A stretch of DNA of 64,000 bases from contig NZ_JASVDS010000003.1 in NCBI RefSeq assembly GCF_030285365.1, forward strand, positions 705,284 through 769,283, written 5' to 3'. Below are positions 52,357 through 62,150 of the stretch, one piece after another. The notes under the pieces are model-generated. The model did no database searches, was not told the DNA's origin, and saw only the letters and a program-made list of their open reading frames with translations. Source of the stretch: Roseateles subflavus (lineage in GTDB: Bacteria; Pseudomonadota; Gammaproteobacteria; Burkholderiales; Burkholderiaceae_C). Both the position numbers and the translations under genes were made by a program. Every line of letters starts with the position of its first letter. The first letter of the stretch is position 1.

Positions 52357-52574
52357 CCTCCCCTGCCGGCTGCGCCGGCCCCCCAGGGGGCGAGCCCGGA
52401 GGCCCGGCAAAGCCGGATCCTCGGGCTCTGGGCGTGACGCCGGGCTGCGCCGGCGAGAGGGGCGGGTGCGATGCGGGCGTCGTTCGCCCCTCAAGTGGGC
52501 GAGCCCCTCGGCAAGGCTGGCTCTTCGGGCATCACAGGTTCAAGGCCGCGCAGGCGGCGCATGCAAGGTGATTG
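52357..52574. repeat. GC-rich intergenic repeat region between polA and lolC
   Basis: No gene is visible. GGCTGCGCCGGC occurs at 52368-52379 and 52443-52454, and GGGCGAGCCC at 52388-52397 and 52497-52506. Each of the latter is followed by a related block, CGGCAAAGCCGG or CGGCAAGGCTGG, then CTTCGGGC-like sequence. It looks like two diverged copies of one structured element. Confidence 0.45.
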
Positions 52575-53823
52575 ATGGATTTACCGTATGAATGGCAGAT
52601 CGGCTGGCGCTACACGCGTGCGGGCCGGGGCGGGCGGCGCAACCGCTTCATTTCCTTCATCTCCGGGGTGTCGATGCTGGGCATCGCCCTGGGGGTGGCG
52701 GCGCTGATCATCGTGCTGTCGGTGATGAACGGCTTCCAGAAGGAGGTGCGGGACCGCATGTTGTCGGTGGTGTCGCACATCGAGCTGATGGGCTGGCAGG
52801 GCGAGTCCTTCCCGGACTGGCAGCAGCTCGCGACGCAGGCGCAGCGCAACCCGGCCGTAAAGGCGGCGGCGCCCTTCGTGGCGAACCAGGTGCTGGTCGG
52901 GCGCGGGGAGGACATGCGCGGCGCCATCGTGCGGGGCATCGACCCGACCCTGGAGCCGTCCATCACGCCGCTGGCGGCGGAGCTCAAGGACACGGCGCTC
53001 AAGCGCCTGGTGCCCGGCGAGTTCGGCGTGCTGATCGGCGTGGAGCTGGCCCGCATGCTGCAGGTGCGCGAAGGTGACCGGATCACGCTGGCCGCCCTGA
53101 TCGGCGACGTGACCCCGGCCGGCGTCACGCCCCGCTTCAGGCAGTTCAAGGTGGTGGGCATCTTCACGGCCGGCCACTACGAGTACGACAGCGCGCTGGC
53201 GCTCGTGCACCTCCAGGACGCCCAGCGCTTCTTCCGCGTGGACGGCCCGACCGGCGTGCAGCTGCGTCTGGCGGACGTGCACCAGGCCCGCGAGGTGGGC
53301 GACGCGCTCGCCAAGAGCTTCGGCCCGGCGATCCGGGTGCGGGACTGGACCCGCACCAACGCCAGCTGGTACGACGCCGTGCAGCTCGAGAAGCGCATGA
53401 TGCGCATCATCCTGACGCTCATCGTCGCCGTGGCGGCCTTCAATCTCGTCTCGACGCTCGTGATGACGGTGACGGACAAGCAGAGCGACATCGCCATCCT
53501 GCGCACGCTCGGCGCGAGCCCGCGCTCCATCATGGGCATCTTCATGGTCCAGGGCGCGGCCTCCGGCATCATCGGCACGCTCGGCGGCACGCTGCTCGGC
53601 CTGCTCACGGCCTTCAACATCGACGTGCTCGTGCCGGCCCTGGAGCGGCTCTTCAACACCAGCTTCCTGCCCAGCAGCGTCTACGTGATCAGCCACATGC
53701 CCAGCGATCCGCAATGGTCGGACATCGTCCCCATCGCGCTCACCTCGCTCGTGCTGGCCTTCCTGGCCACGATCTACCCGAGCTGGCGTGCCAGCCGCGT
53801 GCAACCGGCGGAGGCGCTGCGCT

Positions 53824-53831
<8 letters not shown>
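52575..53831 (+). CDS. lolC: Lipoprotein-releasing ABC transporter permease (LolC/E type)
   Basis: A 418-residue inner-membrane permease. TM1 begins near residue 22 after the typical [13 protein letters not shown] ([24 protein letters not shown]). A long periplasmic domain follows. The C-terminal TM2-4 contain [31 protein letters not shown]. With LolD it extracts lipoproteins from the inner membrane for LolA. The frame also opens with TTG one codon earlier; the ATG at 52575 is chosen. The stop overlaps lolD by eight bases. Confidence 0.93.
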
Positions 53832-54516
<685 letters not shown>

Positions 54517-54561
54517 GGGCGGGCTGCAGTAGGATCGGTGCCCCACTGTCCTGGAGGCCCC

Positions 54562-55431
54562 ATGTCTGCTGTCCCGCCCCGCTACATTCTCAAGCTCAGC
54601 TGCCCCGATCAGGCCGGCATCGTGCATGCCGTGACGGGTTTCCTGCTGGCACAGGGCGGCAACATCCTGACCTCGGCCCAGCACGGCGACGCCGACCACC
54701 GGCGCTTCTTCATGCGCATCGAGTTCGAGTGCAGCCAGGCCACGCCCGTGCCGGCGCTGCAGGCCGCCTTCGCGCCGCTGGCCCAGCAGCTGCAGATGGA
54801 CTGGGAGCTGGTCGGCCGCGAGACCAAGACGCGCGTGCTGCTGCTCGTGTCCAAGCTGGGGCACTGCCTCAATGACCTGCTGTTCCGCGTGCAGACGGGC
54901 CACCTGCCCATCGAGATTCCGGCCATCGTCTCCAACCACCGGGACTTCTACCAGCTGGCCGCCTCGCACGACATTCCCTTCCACCACTTCCCGCTGCTGA
55001 ACTCCACCGCGGAGCAGAAGGCAGCCCAGGAGCGCAAGATCCGCGAGGTGATCGAGGAGAACCGCATCGACCTCGTCGTGCTGGCGCGCTACATGCAGAT
55101 CCTCTCGGGCGAGATGTGCGAGTACCTGTCGGGCCGCGCCATCAACATCCACCACAGCTTCCTGCCCAGCTTCAAGGGCGCGCGGCCCTATCACCAGGCC
55201 CATGAGCGCGGCGTGAAGCTGATCGGCGCCACGGCGCACTACGTCACCTCCGACCTCGACGAGGGCCCGATCATCGAGCAGGAGGTCGCCCGCATCGACC
55301 ACAGCATGCCGCCCGAGCAGCTGGTGGCCATCGGCCGGGACACCGAGTGCGTCACGCTCGCGCGGGCCATCCAGTGGCATGCCGAGCACCGCGTGCTGAT
55401 GAACGGCAACCGGACCGTCGTCTTCCGCTGA
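54562..55431 (+). CDS. purU: Formyltetrahydrofolate deformylase
   Basis: A 289-residue PurU. The N-terminal ACT domain (YILKLSCPDQAGIVHAVTGFL) is followed by a formyltransferase-like hydrolase domain with VLLLVSKLGHCLNDLL, LARYMQILSG, INIHHSFLPSFKGARPYHQAHERGVK-type catalytic H (here NIHHSFLPSFKGARPY) and AHYVTSDLDEGPII. It releases formate from 10-formyl-THF, balancing one-carbon pools and supplying formate to PurT. GGAGG precedes the ATG. Confidence 0.95.
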   Translation: MSAVPPRYILKLSCPDQAGIVHAVTGFLLAQGGNILTSAQHGDADHRRFFMRIEFECSQATPVPALQAAFAPLAQQLQMDWELVGRETKTRVLLLVSKLGHCLNDLLFRVQTGHLPIEIPAIVSNHRDFYQLAASHDIPFHHFPLLNSTAEQKAAQERKIREVIEENRIDLVVLARYMQILSGEMCEYLSGRAINIHHSFLPSFKGARPYHQAHERGVKLIGATAHYVTSDLDEGPIIEQEVARIDHSMPPEQLVAIGRDTECVTLARAIQWHAEHRVLMNGNRTVVFR

Positions 55432-55447
55432 GCCGAGGGCTGCAGGC

Positions 55448-56257
55448 ATGTGGATCGACACCCACTGCCACCTCGATGCGCCCGAGTTCGAGGCGGACCG
55501 CGACGCCGTGGTCGCCCGTGCCCGCGAGGCCGGCGTGCAGCAGATCGTCCTCCCGGCCGTCGCGGCGTTCGACTTCGACACGGTGCATGAGTTGGCGCAT
55601 CGCCACGGCTTTGCCTACGCCCTGGGCATCCATCCGCTCTACGTGATGCAGGCCGAGGCGCAAGACCTGACCCTGCTGGCCGACCGGCTCCACACCTGGC
55701 GCGACGACCCGCGGCTGGTCGCCGTCGGAGAGATCGGACTCGACTTCTTCGTGCCGGGCCTGGACGCCGCTGTGCAGCTGCAGTACTACACGGCGCAGCT
55801 CCAGCTGGCCCGCGCGCAGGGGCTGCCGGTGCTGCTGCACGTGCGCCGCAGTGCCGATCAGCTGCTGGCGGGGCTGCGCCGCATCCCCGTCCCCGGTGGC
55901 ATCGCCCATGCCTTCAACGGCAGCGAGCAGCAGGCGCAGGCCTTCTGCGACCTGGGATTCCGGCTGGGCTTCGGCGGCACGCTGACCTTCGATCGCTCGC
56001 TGCAGATCCGGCGGCTGGCGGCCTCGCTGCCGGCCGAGACGCTGGTGCTGGAGACCGATGCCCCCGACATCCCTCCGCACTGGCTGTACAAGACGGCGGC
56101 GCAGCGGGCGGCGGGGGAGGGCAGTCGCAACGAGCCCGCCGAGCTGCCGCGCATCGGGGCCGAACTGGCCCGGCTGCGCGGCCTCGGTCCGGCCGAGACC
56201 GCGGCCCTCACCGCTGCGAACGCACGGGCCGCCCTGCCGCGGCTCTCGGCGCTCTGA
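55448..56257 (+). CDS. TatD family metal-dependent hydrolase
   Basis: A 269-residue TIM-barrel hydrolase. Metal ligands are seen in MWIDTHCHLD, AVGEIGLDFF, LPVLLHVRR (H), GIAHAFNGS and LVLETDAPDIPP. TatD-like enzymes are metal-dependent DNases or RNases; the YjjV-like subgroup fits the ALGIHPLY and IGLDFF wording. It starts 16 bases after purU and is 13 bases before the glycosyltransferase, so a three-gene operon is likely. It carries an exact 15-bp word (55660-55674, QDLTL). Confidence 0.9.
   Translation: MWIDTHCHLDAPEFEADRDAVVARAREAGVQQIVLPAVAAFDFDTVHELAHRHGFAYALGIHPLYVMQAEAQDLTLLADRLHTWRDDPRLVAVGEIGLDFFVPGLDAAVQLQYYTAQLQLARAQGLPVLLHVRRSADQLLAGLRRIPVPGGIAHAFNGSEQQAQAFCDLGFRLGFGGTLTFDRSLQIRRLAASLPAETLVLETDAPDIPPHWLYKTAAQRAAGEGSRNEPAELPRIGAELARLRGLGPAETAALTAANARAALPRLSAL
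55660..55674 (+). repeat. Dispersed 15-bp word, exact copy (in the TatD-family gene)
   Basis: GCAAGACCTGACCCT, coding QDLTL with CAA for glutamine. Confidence 0.8.
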
Positions 56258-56270
56258 ACAAGGGGCCACC

Positions 56271-57554
56271 ATGGCGCGCATCGGCCTGCTGACCTGGGGA
56301 AGCCACGGGGACATCCGCCCCTTCCTGGCGCTGACCGACGGGCTGCAGGCGGCGGGGCACGAGGTGCACCTGGTGGTCATCGCGCTGGACGAGACCCACG
56401 CCGGGCTGCAGTCCTCGCAGGGGGCCCGCGTCACGGTCCTGACACCCCTGAGCCTCACGCCCGAGCAGGCGAGGGCGTATGGCGAGGCGGCCTATCGGGA
56501 ACGCAACCCGCTGAGGCAGCTGGACGCCATCCTGCGCCTGTGCTTCGCGCCCGCGCAGGGCGCCATCTTCGAGGCGGCGCGGCAGCTGTGTGCGGCGTCC
56601 GACGTGGTGCTCGGCCATTACGTCATGCATCCGCTGCAGATCGCGGCCGCGCTGTCGGCGACGCCCTACGTGGGCGTGCAGCTCTCGCCGGTCGGCATTC
56701 CCAGCGCCTACGCCCACCCTTCGGCGCCGGCGTGGCTTGGCCGCTTCGGACATCGCCTGCTGTGGCGGCTCACGCGCCTGGCGGTGCATCGCGTGGTCGC
56801 CCCTTACGTCAACGGCCTGCGTCGCGAGGTGGGGCTGCCGCCGGTGCGGGATGTGCTGCGCGAGGTCTGGCTGTCGCCGACGCTGAACCTGGTGGCGGTC
56901 AGCCCCCAGCTGTGCCCCCGGCCGCCGGACTGGCCCGCGCACCTCGAGGTCTGCGGCTTCCTGGACATGCCCAACCAGGGCCTGGAGGGCACGATGCCGC
57001 CTGGCGTGGAGGACTTCCTGGCCGCGGGCGAGGCGCCCGTCTACATGACGCTGGGCAGCTGGATGCCCCGCGAGATCGAGGCGCAGACCCGGGTGCTGGC
57101 GTTGCTGACCGAGGCCGCGGCGCGGGCCGGCTGCCGCGCGATCATCCAGTGCCACGATGCCGCGCTCTGCGGCTATGCGTCGGACGCGCAGCGGCTGTTT
57201 GTGCCGACCGCGCCGCACCAGCGGATCTTTCCGCGCTGCCGGGCCGTGGTCCACCATGGCGGGGCGGGCACGACGCAGTCCGCGACGCAGGCGGGCGTGC
57301 CGTCCGTGGTCATTGCCCACATCAGCGAGCAGCGCTTCTGGGCGTCGGCCCTGCGGCGGCTGGGCGTCGGGCACCGGGCGCTGGACCGGCGCAACGTCAC
57401 GCCGCGCAGGCTGGCGGCGGCCCTGCGGCGCGTGCTGGCGGATCCGCAGAGGGCGGTGCGCGCCCGCGAGGCGGCGCTGGCGATGCGCAGCGAGGACGGC
57501 GTGGCCACGGCGGTGCGCATCCTCACGTCCCGCTTCGGCCGCAGCGGCCCTTGA
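56271..57554 (+). CDS. GT1-family (UGT-like) glycosyltransferase
   Basis: A 427-residue GT-B enzyme. The N-terminal ARIGLLTWGSHGDIRPFLALTDGL is the acceptor-domain glycine-rich start. The C-terminal domain has PVYMTLGSWM and the nucleotide-sugar loop VHHGGAGTTQSATQAGVPSVV followed by SEQRFWASALRRLGVG. It transfers a sugar from a nucleotide donor to a lipid or small hydrophobic acceptor (relatives act on sterols, rhamnolipids or macrolides). The acceptor is unknown. It is convergent with the MscS gene, four bases apart. Confidence 0.88.
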   Translation: MARIGLLTWGSHGDIRPFLALTDGLQAAGHEVHLVVIALDETHAGLQSSQGARVTVLTPLSLTPEQARAYGEAAYRERNPLRQLDAILRLCFAPAQGAIFEAARQLCAASDVVLGHYVMHPLQIAAALSATPYVGVQLSPVGIPSAYAHPSAPAWLGRFGHRLLWRLTRLAVHRVVAPYVNGLRREVGLPPVRDVLREVWLSPTLNLVAVSPQLCPRPPDWPAHLEVCGFLDMPNQGLEGTMPPGVEDFLAAGEAPVYMTLGSWMPREIEAQTRVLALLTEAAARAGCRAIIQCHDAALCGYASDAQRLFVPTAPHQRIFPRCRAVVHHGGAGTTQSATQAGVPSVVIAHISEQRFWASALRRLGVGHRALDRRNVTPRRLAAALRRVLADPQRAVRAREAALAMRSEDGVATAVRILTSRFGRSGP

Positions 57555-57558
57555 ACCC

Positions 57559-58371
57559 TCAGCGGTTGCGCGGCGTGATCGGCGTTTCCGGCACCGGGTA
57601 GCCGGCTGCCCCGAAGGTGGCCACCACGGCCTTGTGCGTGTCGAAGTAGACCTGCCAGTAGTGGTCGGTGTGCGTGTAGGGGCGCACGCACAGCAGAGGG
57701 CCTTCCGGCGTGAAGCTCAGGATCTCGACATCGGGCGCCGGCGAGGTGGCCACGTTGGGGATCTGCGCCAGGGCCGCCTTCAGTCGCGCGATGGCGTCCA
57801 GCGGGTCCACGCTGTTGGCGATCTTGGCTACGCAGTCCACCCGACGGTGCGGGAGCGTCGAGTAGTTCTGGATGGTGTCCGAGAAGATCTTGTTGTTGCC
57901 GATGATGGTCTGCACGTTGTCCGGCGTGACCAGCGTGGTGCCGAAGAGCCCGATCTCGAGCACCGTCCCCGTGACGCCGCCCACCTGCACGAAGTCGCCC
58001 ACCTTGAAGGGGCGCAGGACCTGCATGAAGACGCCCGCGGCGAAGTGGGTCAGCAGACCGCCCCAGGCCGTGCCGATGGCCAGGCCCGCGCCCGCCAGGA
58101 GTGCGGCGAAGGACGTGGTGCGGATGCCGAAGATGTCCAGGATGGCCAGCACCAGGACGATGTTCAGAATGACCGAGAGAATGGAGCGCAGGTAGTGGGA
58201 GAGCGTCGAGTCGATGCGCTTGCCTCGCTCCATGGCGGCGCCCATCAGGTGGATCACGACGCCGATGAGCCAGCGTCCGACGATCCATGCCGCCAGCGCG
58301 GCCAGCACCTTGAGTCCAAAATCCGTGCCCTGGGTGCGCAGGAACTCCCAGATGGCTTCGGTATTCAGCAT
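57559..58371 (-). CDS. Small-conductance mechanosensitive channel (MscS family)
   Basis: A 270-residue MscS-type channel. Three TM segments are visible, the last being the pore helix AALLAGAGLAIGTAWGGLLTHFAAGVFMQVLRPFKVGDFV, rich in Gly and Ala. The beta domain follows with GTVLEIGLFGTTLVTPDN and NNKIFSDTIQNYS. It opens under membrane tension to release solutes during hypo-osmotic shock. Length is close to E. coli MscS (286). It is a single gene. Confidence 0.92.
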   Translation of the reverse strand: MLNTEAIWEFLRTQGTDFGLKVLAALAAWIVGRWLIGVVIHLMGAAMERGKRIDSTLSHYLRSILSVILNIVLVLAILDIFGIRTTSFAALLAGAGLAIGTAWGGLLTHFAAGVFMQVLRPFKVGDFVQVGGVTGTVLEIGLFGTTLVTPDNVQTIIGNNKIFSDTIQNYSTLPHRRVDCVAKIANSVDPLDAIARLKAALAQIPNVATSPAPDVEILSFTPEGPLLCVRPYTHTDHYWQVYFDTHKAVVATFGAAGYPVPETPITPRNR

Positions 58372-58411
58372 GGCAATCCTCCGTGTACTTTCTTGAGTGG
58401 ATGTGATTGAG

Positions 58412-59014
58412 ATGGCACGACGAACGCAGCCGGCCACCCGCCGGATGACAGCGGCCCCCATTGAAGCGGCTGGGACGCCTCCCGTGCTGCAGGGTTTGCC
58501 CGCCCTGGCCTCGCCGGGCGCGCGGCTGCTCGTGCTGGGCAGCTTCCCGAGTGTCGCCTCGCTCACGGCACAGCAGTATTACGGTCACCCGCGCAACCAG
58601 TTCTGGCCGCTGCTTTCCGCGCTGTGGGGTCAGGACTTGCGTGCGCTGCCCTACGAGGCCCGCTGCGCCTATGCCTGCTCGCGCGGCCTCGCTGTCTGGG
58701 ACGTCTATGCGAGCTGCCAGCGTGAGGGCAGCCTCGACGCCGACATCCGAGCCGCAGCGCCCAATGATTTGCAAGCGCTGGTGAACACCCTGCCGCAGCT
58801 GCGGGCAATCGCACACAATGGCGGGGAATCGGCGCGCAGCCTGCGCGTCACGCAAGCCCTCGGCCTGCCCGTGTTCCGCCTGCCCTCGTCCAGCCCGGCC
58901 AACGCCAGCTGGAGCTTCGAGCGCAAGCTCGCGGCCTGGCGCGAGGCGTTTGCCTTTGCCGGATTGCTGGATGAACACGAAGAAGAAGTCGGCGGGCCGC
59001 TCCGCCAGCCCTGA
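58412..59014 (+). CDS. DNA-deoxyinosine (hypoxanthine) glycosylase
   Basis: A 200-residue member of the uracil-DNA-glycosylase superfamily, hypoxanthine-specific branch. Diagnostic blocks are RLLVLGSFPSVASL, QQYYGHPRNQFWPLLSALWG, AVWDVYASCQREGSLDADIR and AHNGGESAR, then LPSSSPANASWSFERKLAAWR. It excises hypoxanthine left by adenine deamination. A GTG start at 58397 is an alternative. Its 3' end overlaps the next gene by 44 bases. A 13-of-15 copy of the dispersed word is at 58626-58640 (GQDLR). Confidence 0.88.
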   Translation: MARRTQPATRRMTAAPIEAAGTPPVLQGLPALASPGARLLVLGSFPSVASLTAQQYYGHPRNQFWPLLSALWGQDLRALPYEARCAYACSRGLAVWDVYASCQREGSLDADIRAAAPNDLQALVNTLPQLRAIAHNGGESARSLRVTQALGLPVFRLPSSSPANASWSFERKLAAWREAFAFAGLLDEHEEEVGGPLRQP

Positions 59015-59789
59015 ATGGACGCCTGCGACGCTGTCGGAATTCGACGGCGTGCGTTTCCTGCACCTCGACAGCATCTGGGTGCAGGGCGCCATGCGCATCC
59101 GCAAGCCGCAGGTGCTGGAGCTGGAATACATCCAGCGCATGATGGCCTGGATGCTCTGGCGGGACAGCGAATCCCTGCGCGAGGGCCACGCCGTGCAGCT
59201 GGGCCTCGGCGCCGCCGCCATCACCCGCTTCTGCCACAAGGTGCTGCGCATGCAGACGACCGCGGTGGAGATCAACCCGACGGTCATCGCTGCCTGCCGC
59301 AGCTGGTTCCACCTGCCCGAGGACGACGAGCGCCTGACCGTGATCAACCAGGACGCCGCCCGCTGGGTGGCCGACCCGGCCCATCTCCAGACGGTGCAGG
59401 TGCTCAACGTGGACCTGTACGACCACGAGGCGGCGTCTCCGGTCCTGGACGACGAGGCCTTCTATGCCGCCTGCCACGGCGTGCTGGCCGACGGCGGCGT
59501 GATGACCGTCAACCTCTTCGGCCGGGCCGCGAGCTTCGCGCGCAGTGCGGCTCGCATCGCCCGGGTCTTCGGCAGCGACCAGGTCTGGAGCCTGGCCCCG
59601 ACGCGTGAGGGCAACACCGTGGTGGTGGCGGCCCGGGGCGTGCAGGTGCCCGACCGCGAGGAACTGGAGCGCCGCGCCGATAAGATCGAGGAGCGCTACG
59701 GCAGCCATGGCCTGCCGGCCCGCAAGTGGCTGCGGCTGGTGCGCCCGCTGCCGATGAGCATCCTCAACCAGATGTCGGAGCTGCCCTGA
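58971..59789 (+). CDS. Spermidine synthase-like methyltransferase-fold protein
   Basis: A 272-residue polyamine-synthase-fold protein. The Rossmann core shows HAVQLGLGAAAITRFCH, TAVEINPTVIAACRSWF, DAARWVAD and VLNVDLYDHEAASPVL. The canonical GGGDG motif of true spermidine synthases is changed to LGLGAAA, so polyamine synthesis is doubtful and the substrate unknown. The ATG at 58971 begins inside the end of the preceding gene; an earlier frame is open but unneeded. Its stop overlaps the next start (TGATG). Confidence 0.75.
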   Translation: MNTKKKSAGRSASPEWTPATLSEFDGVRFLHLDSIWVQGAMRIRKPQVLELEYIQRMMAWMLWRDSESLREGHAVQLGLGAAAITRFCHKVLRMQTTAVEINPTVIAACRSWFHLPEDDERLTVINQDAARWVADPAHLQTVQVLNVDLYDHEAASPVLDDEAFYAACHGVLADGGVMTVNLFGRAASFARSAARIARVFGSDQVWSLAPTREGNTVVVAARGVQVPDREELERRADKIEERYGSHGLPARKWLRLVRPLPMSILNQMSELP

Positions 59790-61582
59790 TGAACAGTGCC
59801 ACGAGGAGCGAGGCCGCCGCGGTGTCCCATCCCGCCGGCCGCCTGGAATGGCGCCCGCTGCTGCGCTGGCTGCAGGAGGACGGCGTGATCGACGCCGAGA
59901 CCGCCCAGCGCGTGGAGCAGCGCTTCGGCGCGGGCGACAGCGCCCAGCACCCGCTGCTGCGTCTGGCCGGGGCCTCCATGCATCGTGTCTCCAACGGCAA
60001 GCTGCTCGACATCGAGGCGCTCACCGCCTGGCTGGCCGAGCGCGCCCGCATCCCCTATCTGCGCATCGATCCGCTGAAGGTGGACGTCGGCCGGGTCTCG
60101 GACGTGATGTCCGTCGGCTATGCCGAGGCCAAGCGCTGCCTGCCGGTGCAGTTCGGCCTGATGGACATCACCGTCGCGACCTGCGAGCCCTTCGACATCG
60201 GCTGGGTCGAGCAGATCTCGGCCCACACGCGCAAGCAGATCAAGCTGGTGGTGGCGAGCCCCAACGAGATCTCGCGCTACACGACCGAGTTCTTCACGCT
60301 GGCCAAGTCCGTGCGCGAGGCCGCCAAGTCCGGCGCCACGGCACCGTCGGCGAGCTTCGAGCAGCTCGTCGAGCTGGGCCGCTCGAACAAGCAGCTCGAC
60401 GCCAACGACCAGGGCATCGTCCAGGTCGTGGACTGGCTGTGGCAGTACGCCTTCGACCAGCGCGCCAGCGACATCCACCTGGAGCCCCGCCGCGAGCTCG
60501 GGCTGATCCGCTTCCGGATCGACGGCGTGCTGCACACCGTCTACCAGCTGCCGCCCACGGTGCTCAGCGCGATGGTCTCGCGCATCAAGCTGCTCGGCCG
60601 GATGGATGTCGTGGAGCGGCGCCGGCCGCTGGACGGCCGCATCAAGACACGCAACCCGATCGGCGAGGAGGTCGAGATGCGGCTGTCCACGCTGCCGACC
60701 GCCTTCGGCGAGAAGATGGTCATGCGCATCTTCGACCCCGACAACGCCGTCAAGGACCTCAGCGAGCTGGGCTTCTCCCGCCACGATGCCGAGCGCTGGA
60801 ACCGCCTGGTGGCCAAGCCGCACGGCATCATCCTCGTCACCGGCCCCACGGGCAGCGGCAAGACGACCACCCTCTACTCGACGCTCAAGCGTCTGGCGAC
60901 GGACGAGGTCAACGTCTGCACCATCGAGGACCCGATCGAAATGATCGAGCCCGCCTTCAACCAGACGCAGGTGCAGTCGGCGATCGACTTCAACTTCGCG
61001 GAAGGCCTGCGGGCGCTCATGCGCCAGGACCCGGACATCATCATGGTCGGCGAAATCCGGGATCTCGAAACCGCGGAGATGGCCATCCAGGCCTCGCTGA
61101 CGGGCCATCTGGTGTTCAGCACCCTGCACACGAACGACTCCGTCTCCGCCGTGACCCGCCTGCTGGACCTCGGCGTGCCGCCCTATCTGATCAACGCGAC
61201 CGTGATCGGCGTGCTGGCCCAGCGGCTGGTGCGCACGCTGTGCGAGCACTGCAAGCAGCCGGATGACAGCGTCACGGCCGACATCCTCAACGACACCCTC
61301 AAGCCCTGGCGCATGAACGGCAAGGTCCGGGCCTGCAAGCCCGTGGGCTGTCTCGAGTGCCGCAACACCGGCTTCCGTGGTCGGGCCGGCCTGTACGAAC
61401 TGCTGATGTTCGACGAGGCTGTCCGCAAGCACCTTCACGCCGAGGCCGACACCACGGCCATCCGCCGGCAGGCCATGCAGGAAGGCCTCCGGCCCCTGCG
61501 CCTGGCGGGCGCGATGAAGGTGGCCGAGGGGGTCACCACGCTGGACGAGGTGCTGCGCAGCACACCGGAGTGGGTGCATTGA
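59789..61582 (+). CDS. GspE/PilB family type II secretion/type IV pilus ATPase
   Basis: A 597-residue secretion-type hexameric ATPase. An N-terminal T2SSE_N domain (about residues 15-170) is followed by the ATPase core: Walker A GPTGSGKTTTLYS, the Asp box TIEDPIEMIEP, Walker B LRALMRQDPDIIMVGEIRD, and the His box SLTGHLVFSTLHTNDS. A four-cysteine zinc element is present (CEHCKQ and CLECRN). Such ATPases drive pseudopilus or pilus assembly, but no GspF/G or Pil genes follow here, so its partner system lies elsewhere. Start overlaps the previous stop by one base. Confidence 0.92.
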   Translation: MNSATRSEAAAVSHPAGRLEWRPLLRWLQEDGVIDAETAQRVEQRFGAGDSAQHPLLRLAGASMHRVSNGKLLDIEALTAWLAERARIPYLRIDPLKVDVGRVSDVMSVGYAEAKRCLPVQFGLMDITVATCEPFDIGWVEQISAHTRKQIKLVVASPNEISRYTTEFFTLAKSVREAAKSGATAPSASFEQLVELGRSNKQLDANDQGIVQVVDWLWQYAFDQRASDIHLEPRRELGLIRFRIDGVLHTVYQLPPTVLSAMVSRIKLLGRMDVVERRRPLDGRIKTRNPIGEEVEMRLSTLPTAFGEKMVMRIFDPDNAVKDLSELGFSRHDAERWNRLVAKPHGIILVTGPTGSGKTTTLYSTLKRLATDEVNVCTIEDPIEMIEPAFNQTQVQSAIDFNFAEGLRALMRQDPDIIMVGEIRDLETAEMAIQASLTGHLVFSTLHTNDSVSAVTRLLDLGVPPYLINATVIGVLAQRLVRTLCEHCKQPDDSVTADILNDTLKPWRMNGKVRACKPVGCLECRNTGFRGRAGLYELLMFDEAVRKHLHAEADTTAIRRQAMQEGLRPLRLAGAMKVAEGVTTLDEVLRSTPEWVH

Positions 61583-61679
61583 GTCGAAATGCCGGCTTGT
61601 GGTGCCTTACGTGGAAACCACAGCCGGGCCCTCGGGGGCGCTGCCTAGAATCAATCGACAACATCAAGAGAGGCGCTCT

Positions 61680-62141
61680 GTGAAGATCAAGAGCCAACGA
61701 GACTTCTGGTCCGGTCTGCTGTTTCTGCTGGTCGGCCTGACCTTTGCCTGGGGCGCCACGGAGTACCAGTTCGGTTCCTCCGCAAAGCCCGGCCCCGGCT
61801 ACTTCCCCTTCAGCCTGGGGGTGCTGCTCGCGCTGCTGGGCGGGATGGTGCTGTTCAAGGCCGTCACGATCGAATCGGCCGAAGGGGATCCCATCGGCCC
61901 CATCGCCTGGCGCCCGTTGCTGGTGATCGTCGGCGCCATCGCCCTGTTCGGCCTGGCGCTGCCCCGGCTGGGTTTGGTGGTGACGCTGCCGCTGCTGGTC
62001 TTCATCTCCTCGCTCGCGGGCGACGAGTTCCACTGGAGGGACGCCCTGATCAGCGCGGTGGTGCTGACCGCCGGCAGCTGGCTGATCTTCGTGTGGGGGC
62101 TGAAGCTCACCATTCCGGTCTGGCCCGTGTTCCTGGCTTGA
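61680..62141 (+). CDS. tctB: Tripartite tricarboxylate transporter small membrane subunit TctB
   Basis: A 153-residue membrane protein with four hydrophobic segments. Its N-terminal block FWSGLLFLLVGLTFAWGATEYQFGSS and PGPGYFPFSLGVLLALLG are typical of TctB. The start is GTG at 61680 with AGAGAGG seven bases upstream; the upstream open frame has no ribosome site. It pairs with TctA in tripartite tricarboxylate (TTT) uptake systems. The periplasmic binding protein TctC is absent from the window. Confidence 0.85.
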   Translation: MKIKSQRDFWSGLLFLLVGLTFAWGATEYQFGSSAKPGPGYFPFSLGVLLALLGGMVLFKAVTIESAEGDPIGPIAWRPLLVIVGAIALFGLALPRLGLVVTLPLLVFISSLAGDEFHWRDALISAVVLTAGSWLIFVWGLKLTIPVWPVFLA

Positions 62142-62150
62142 GGAGTGACC

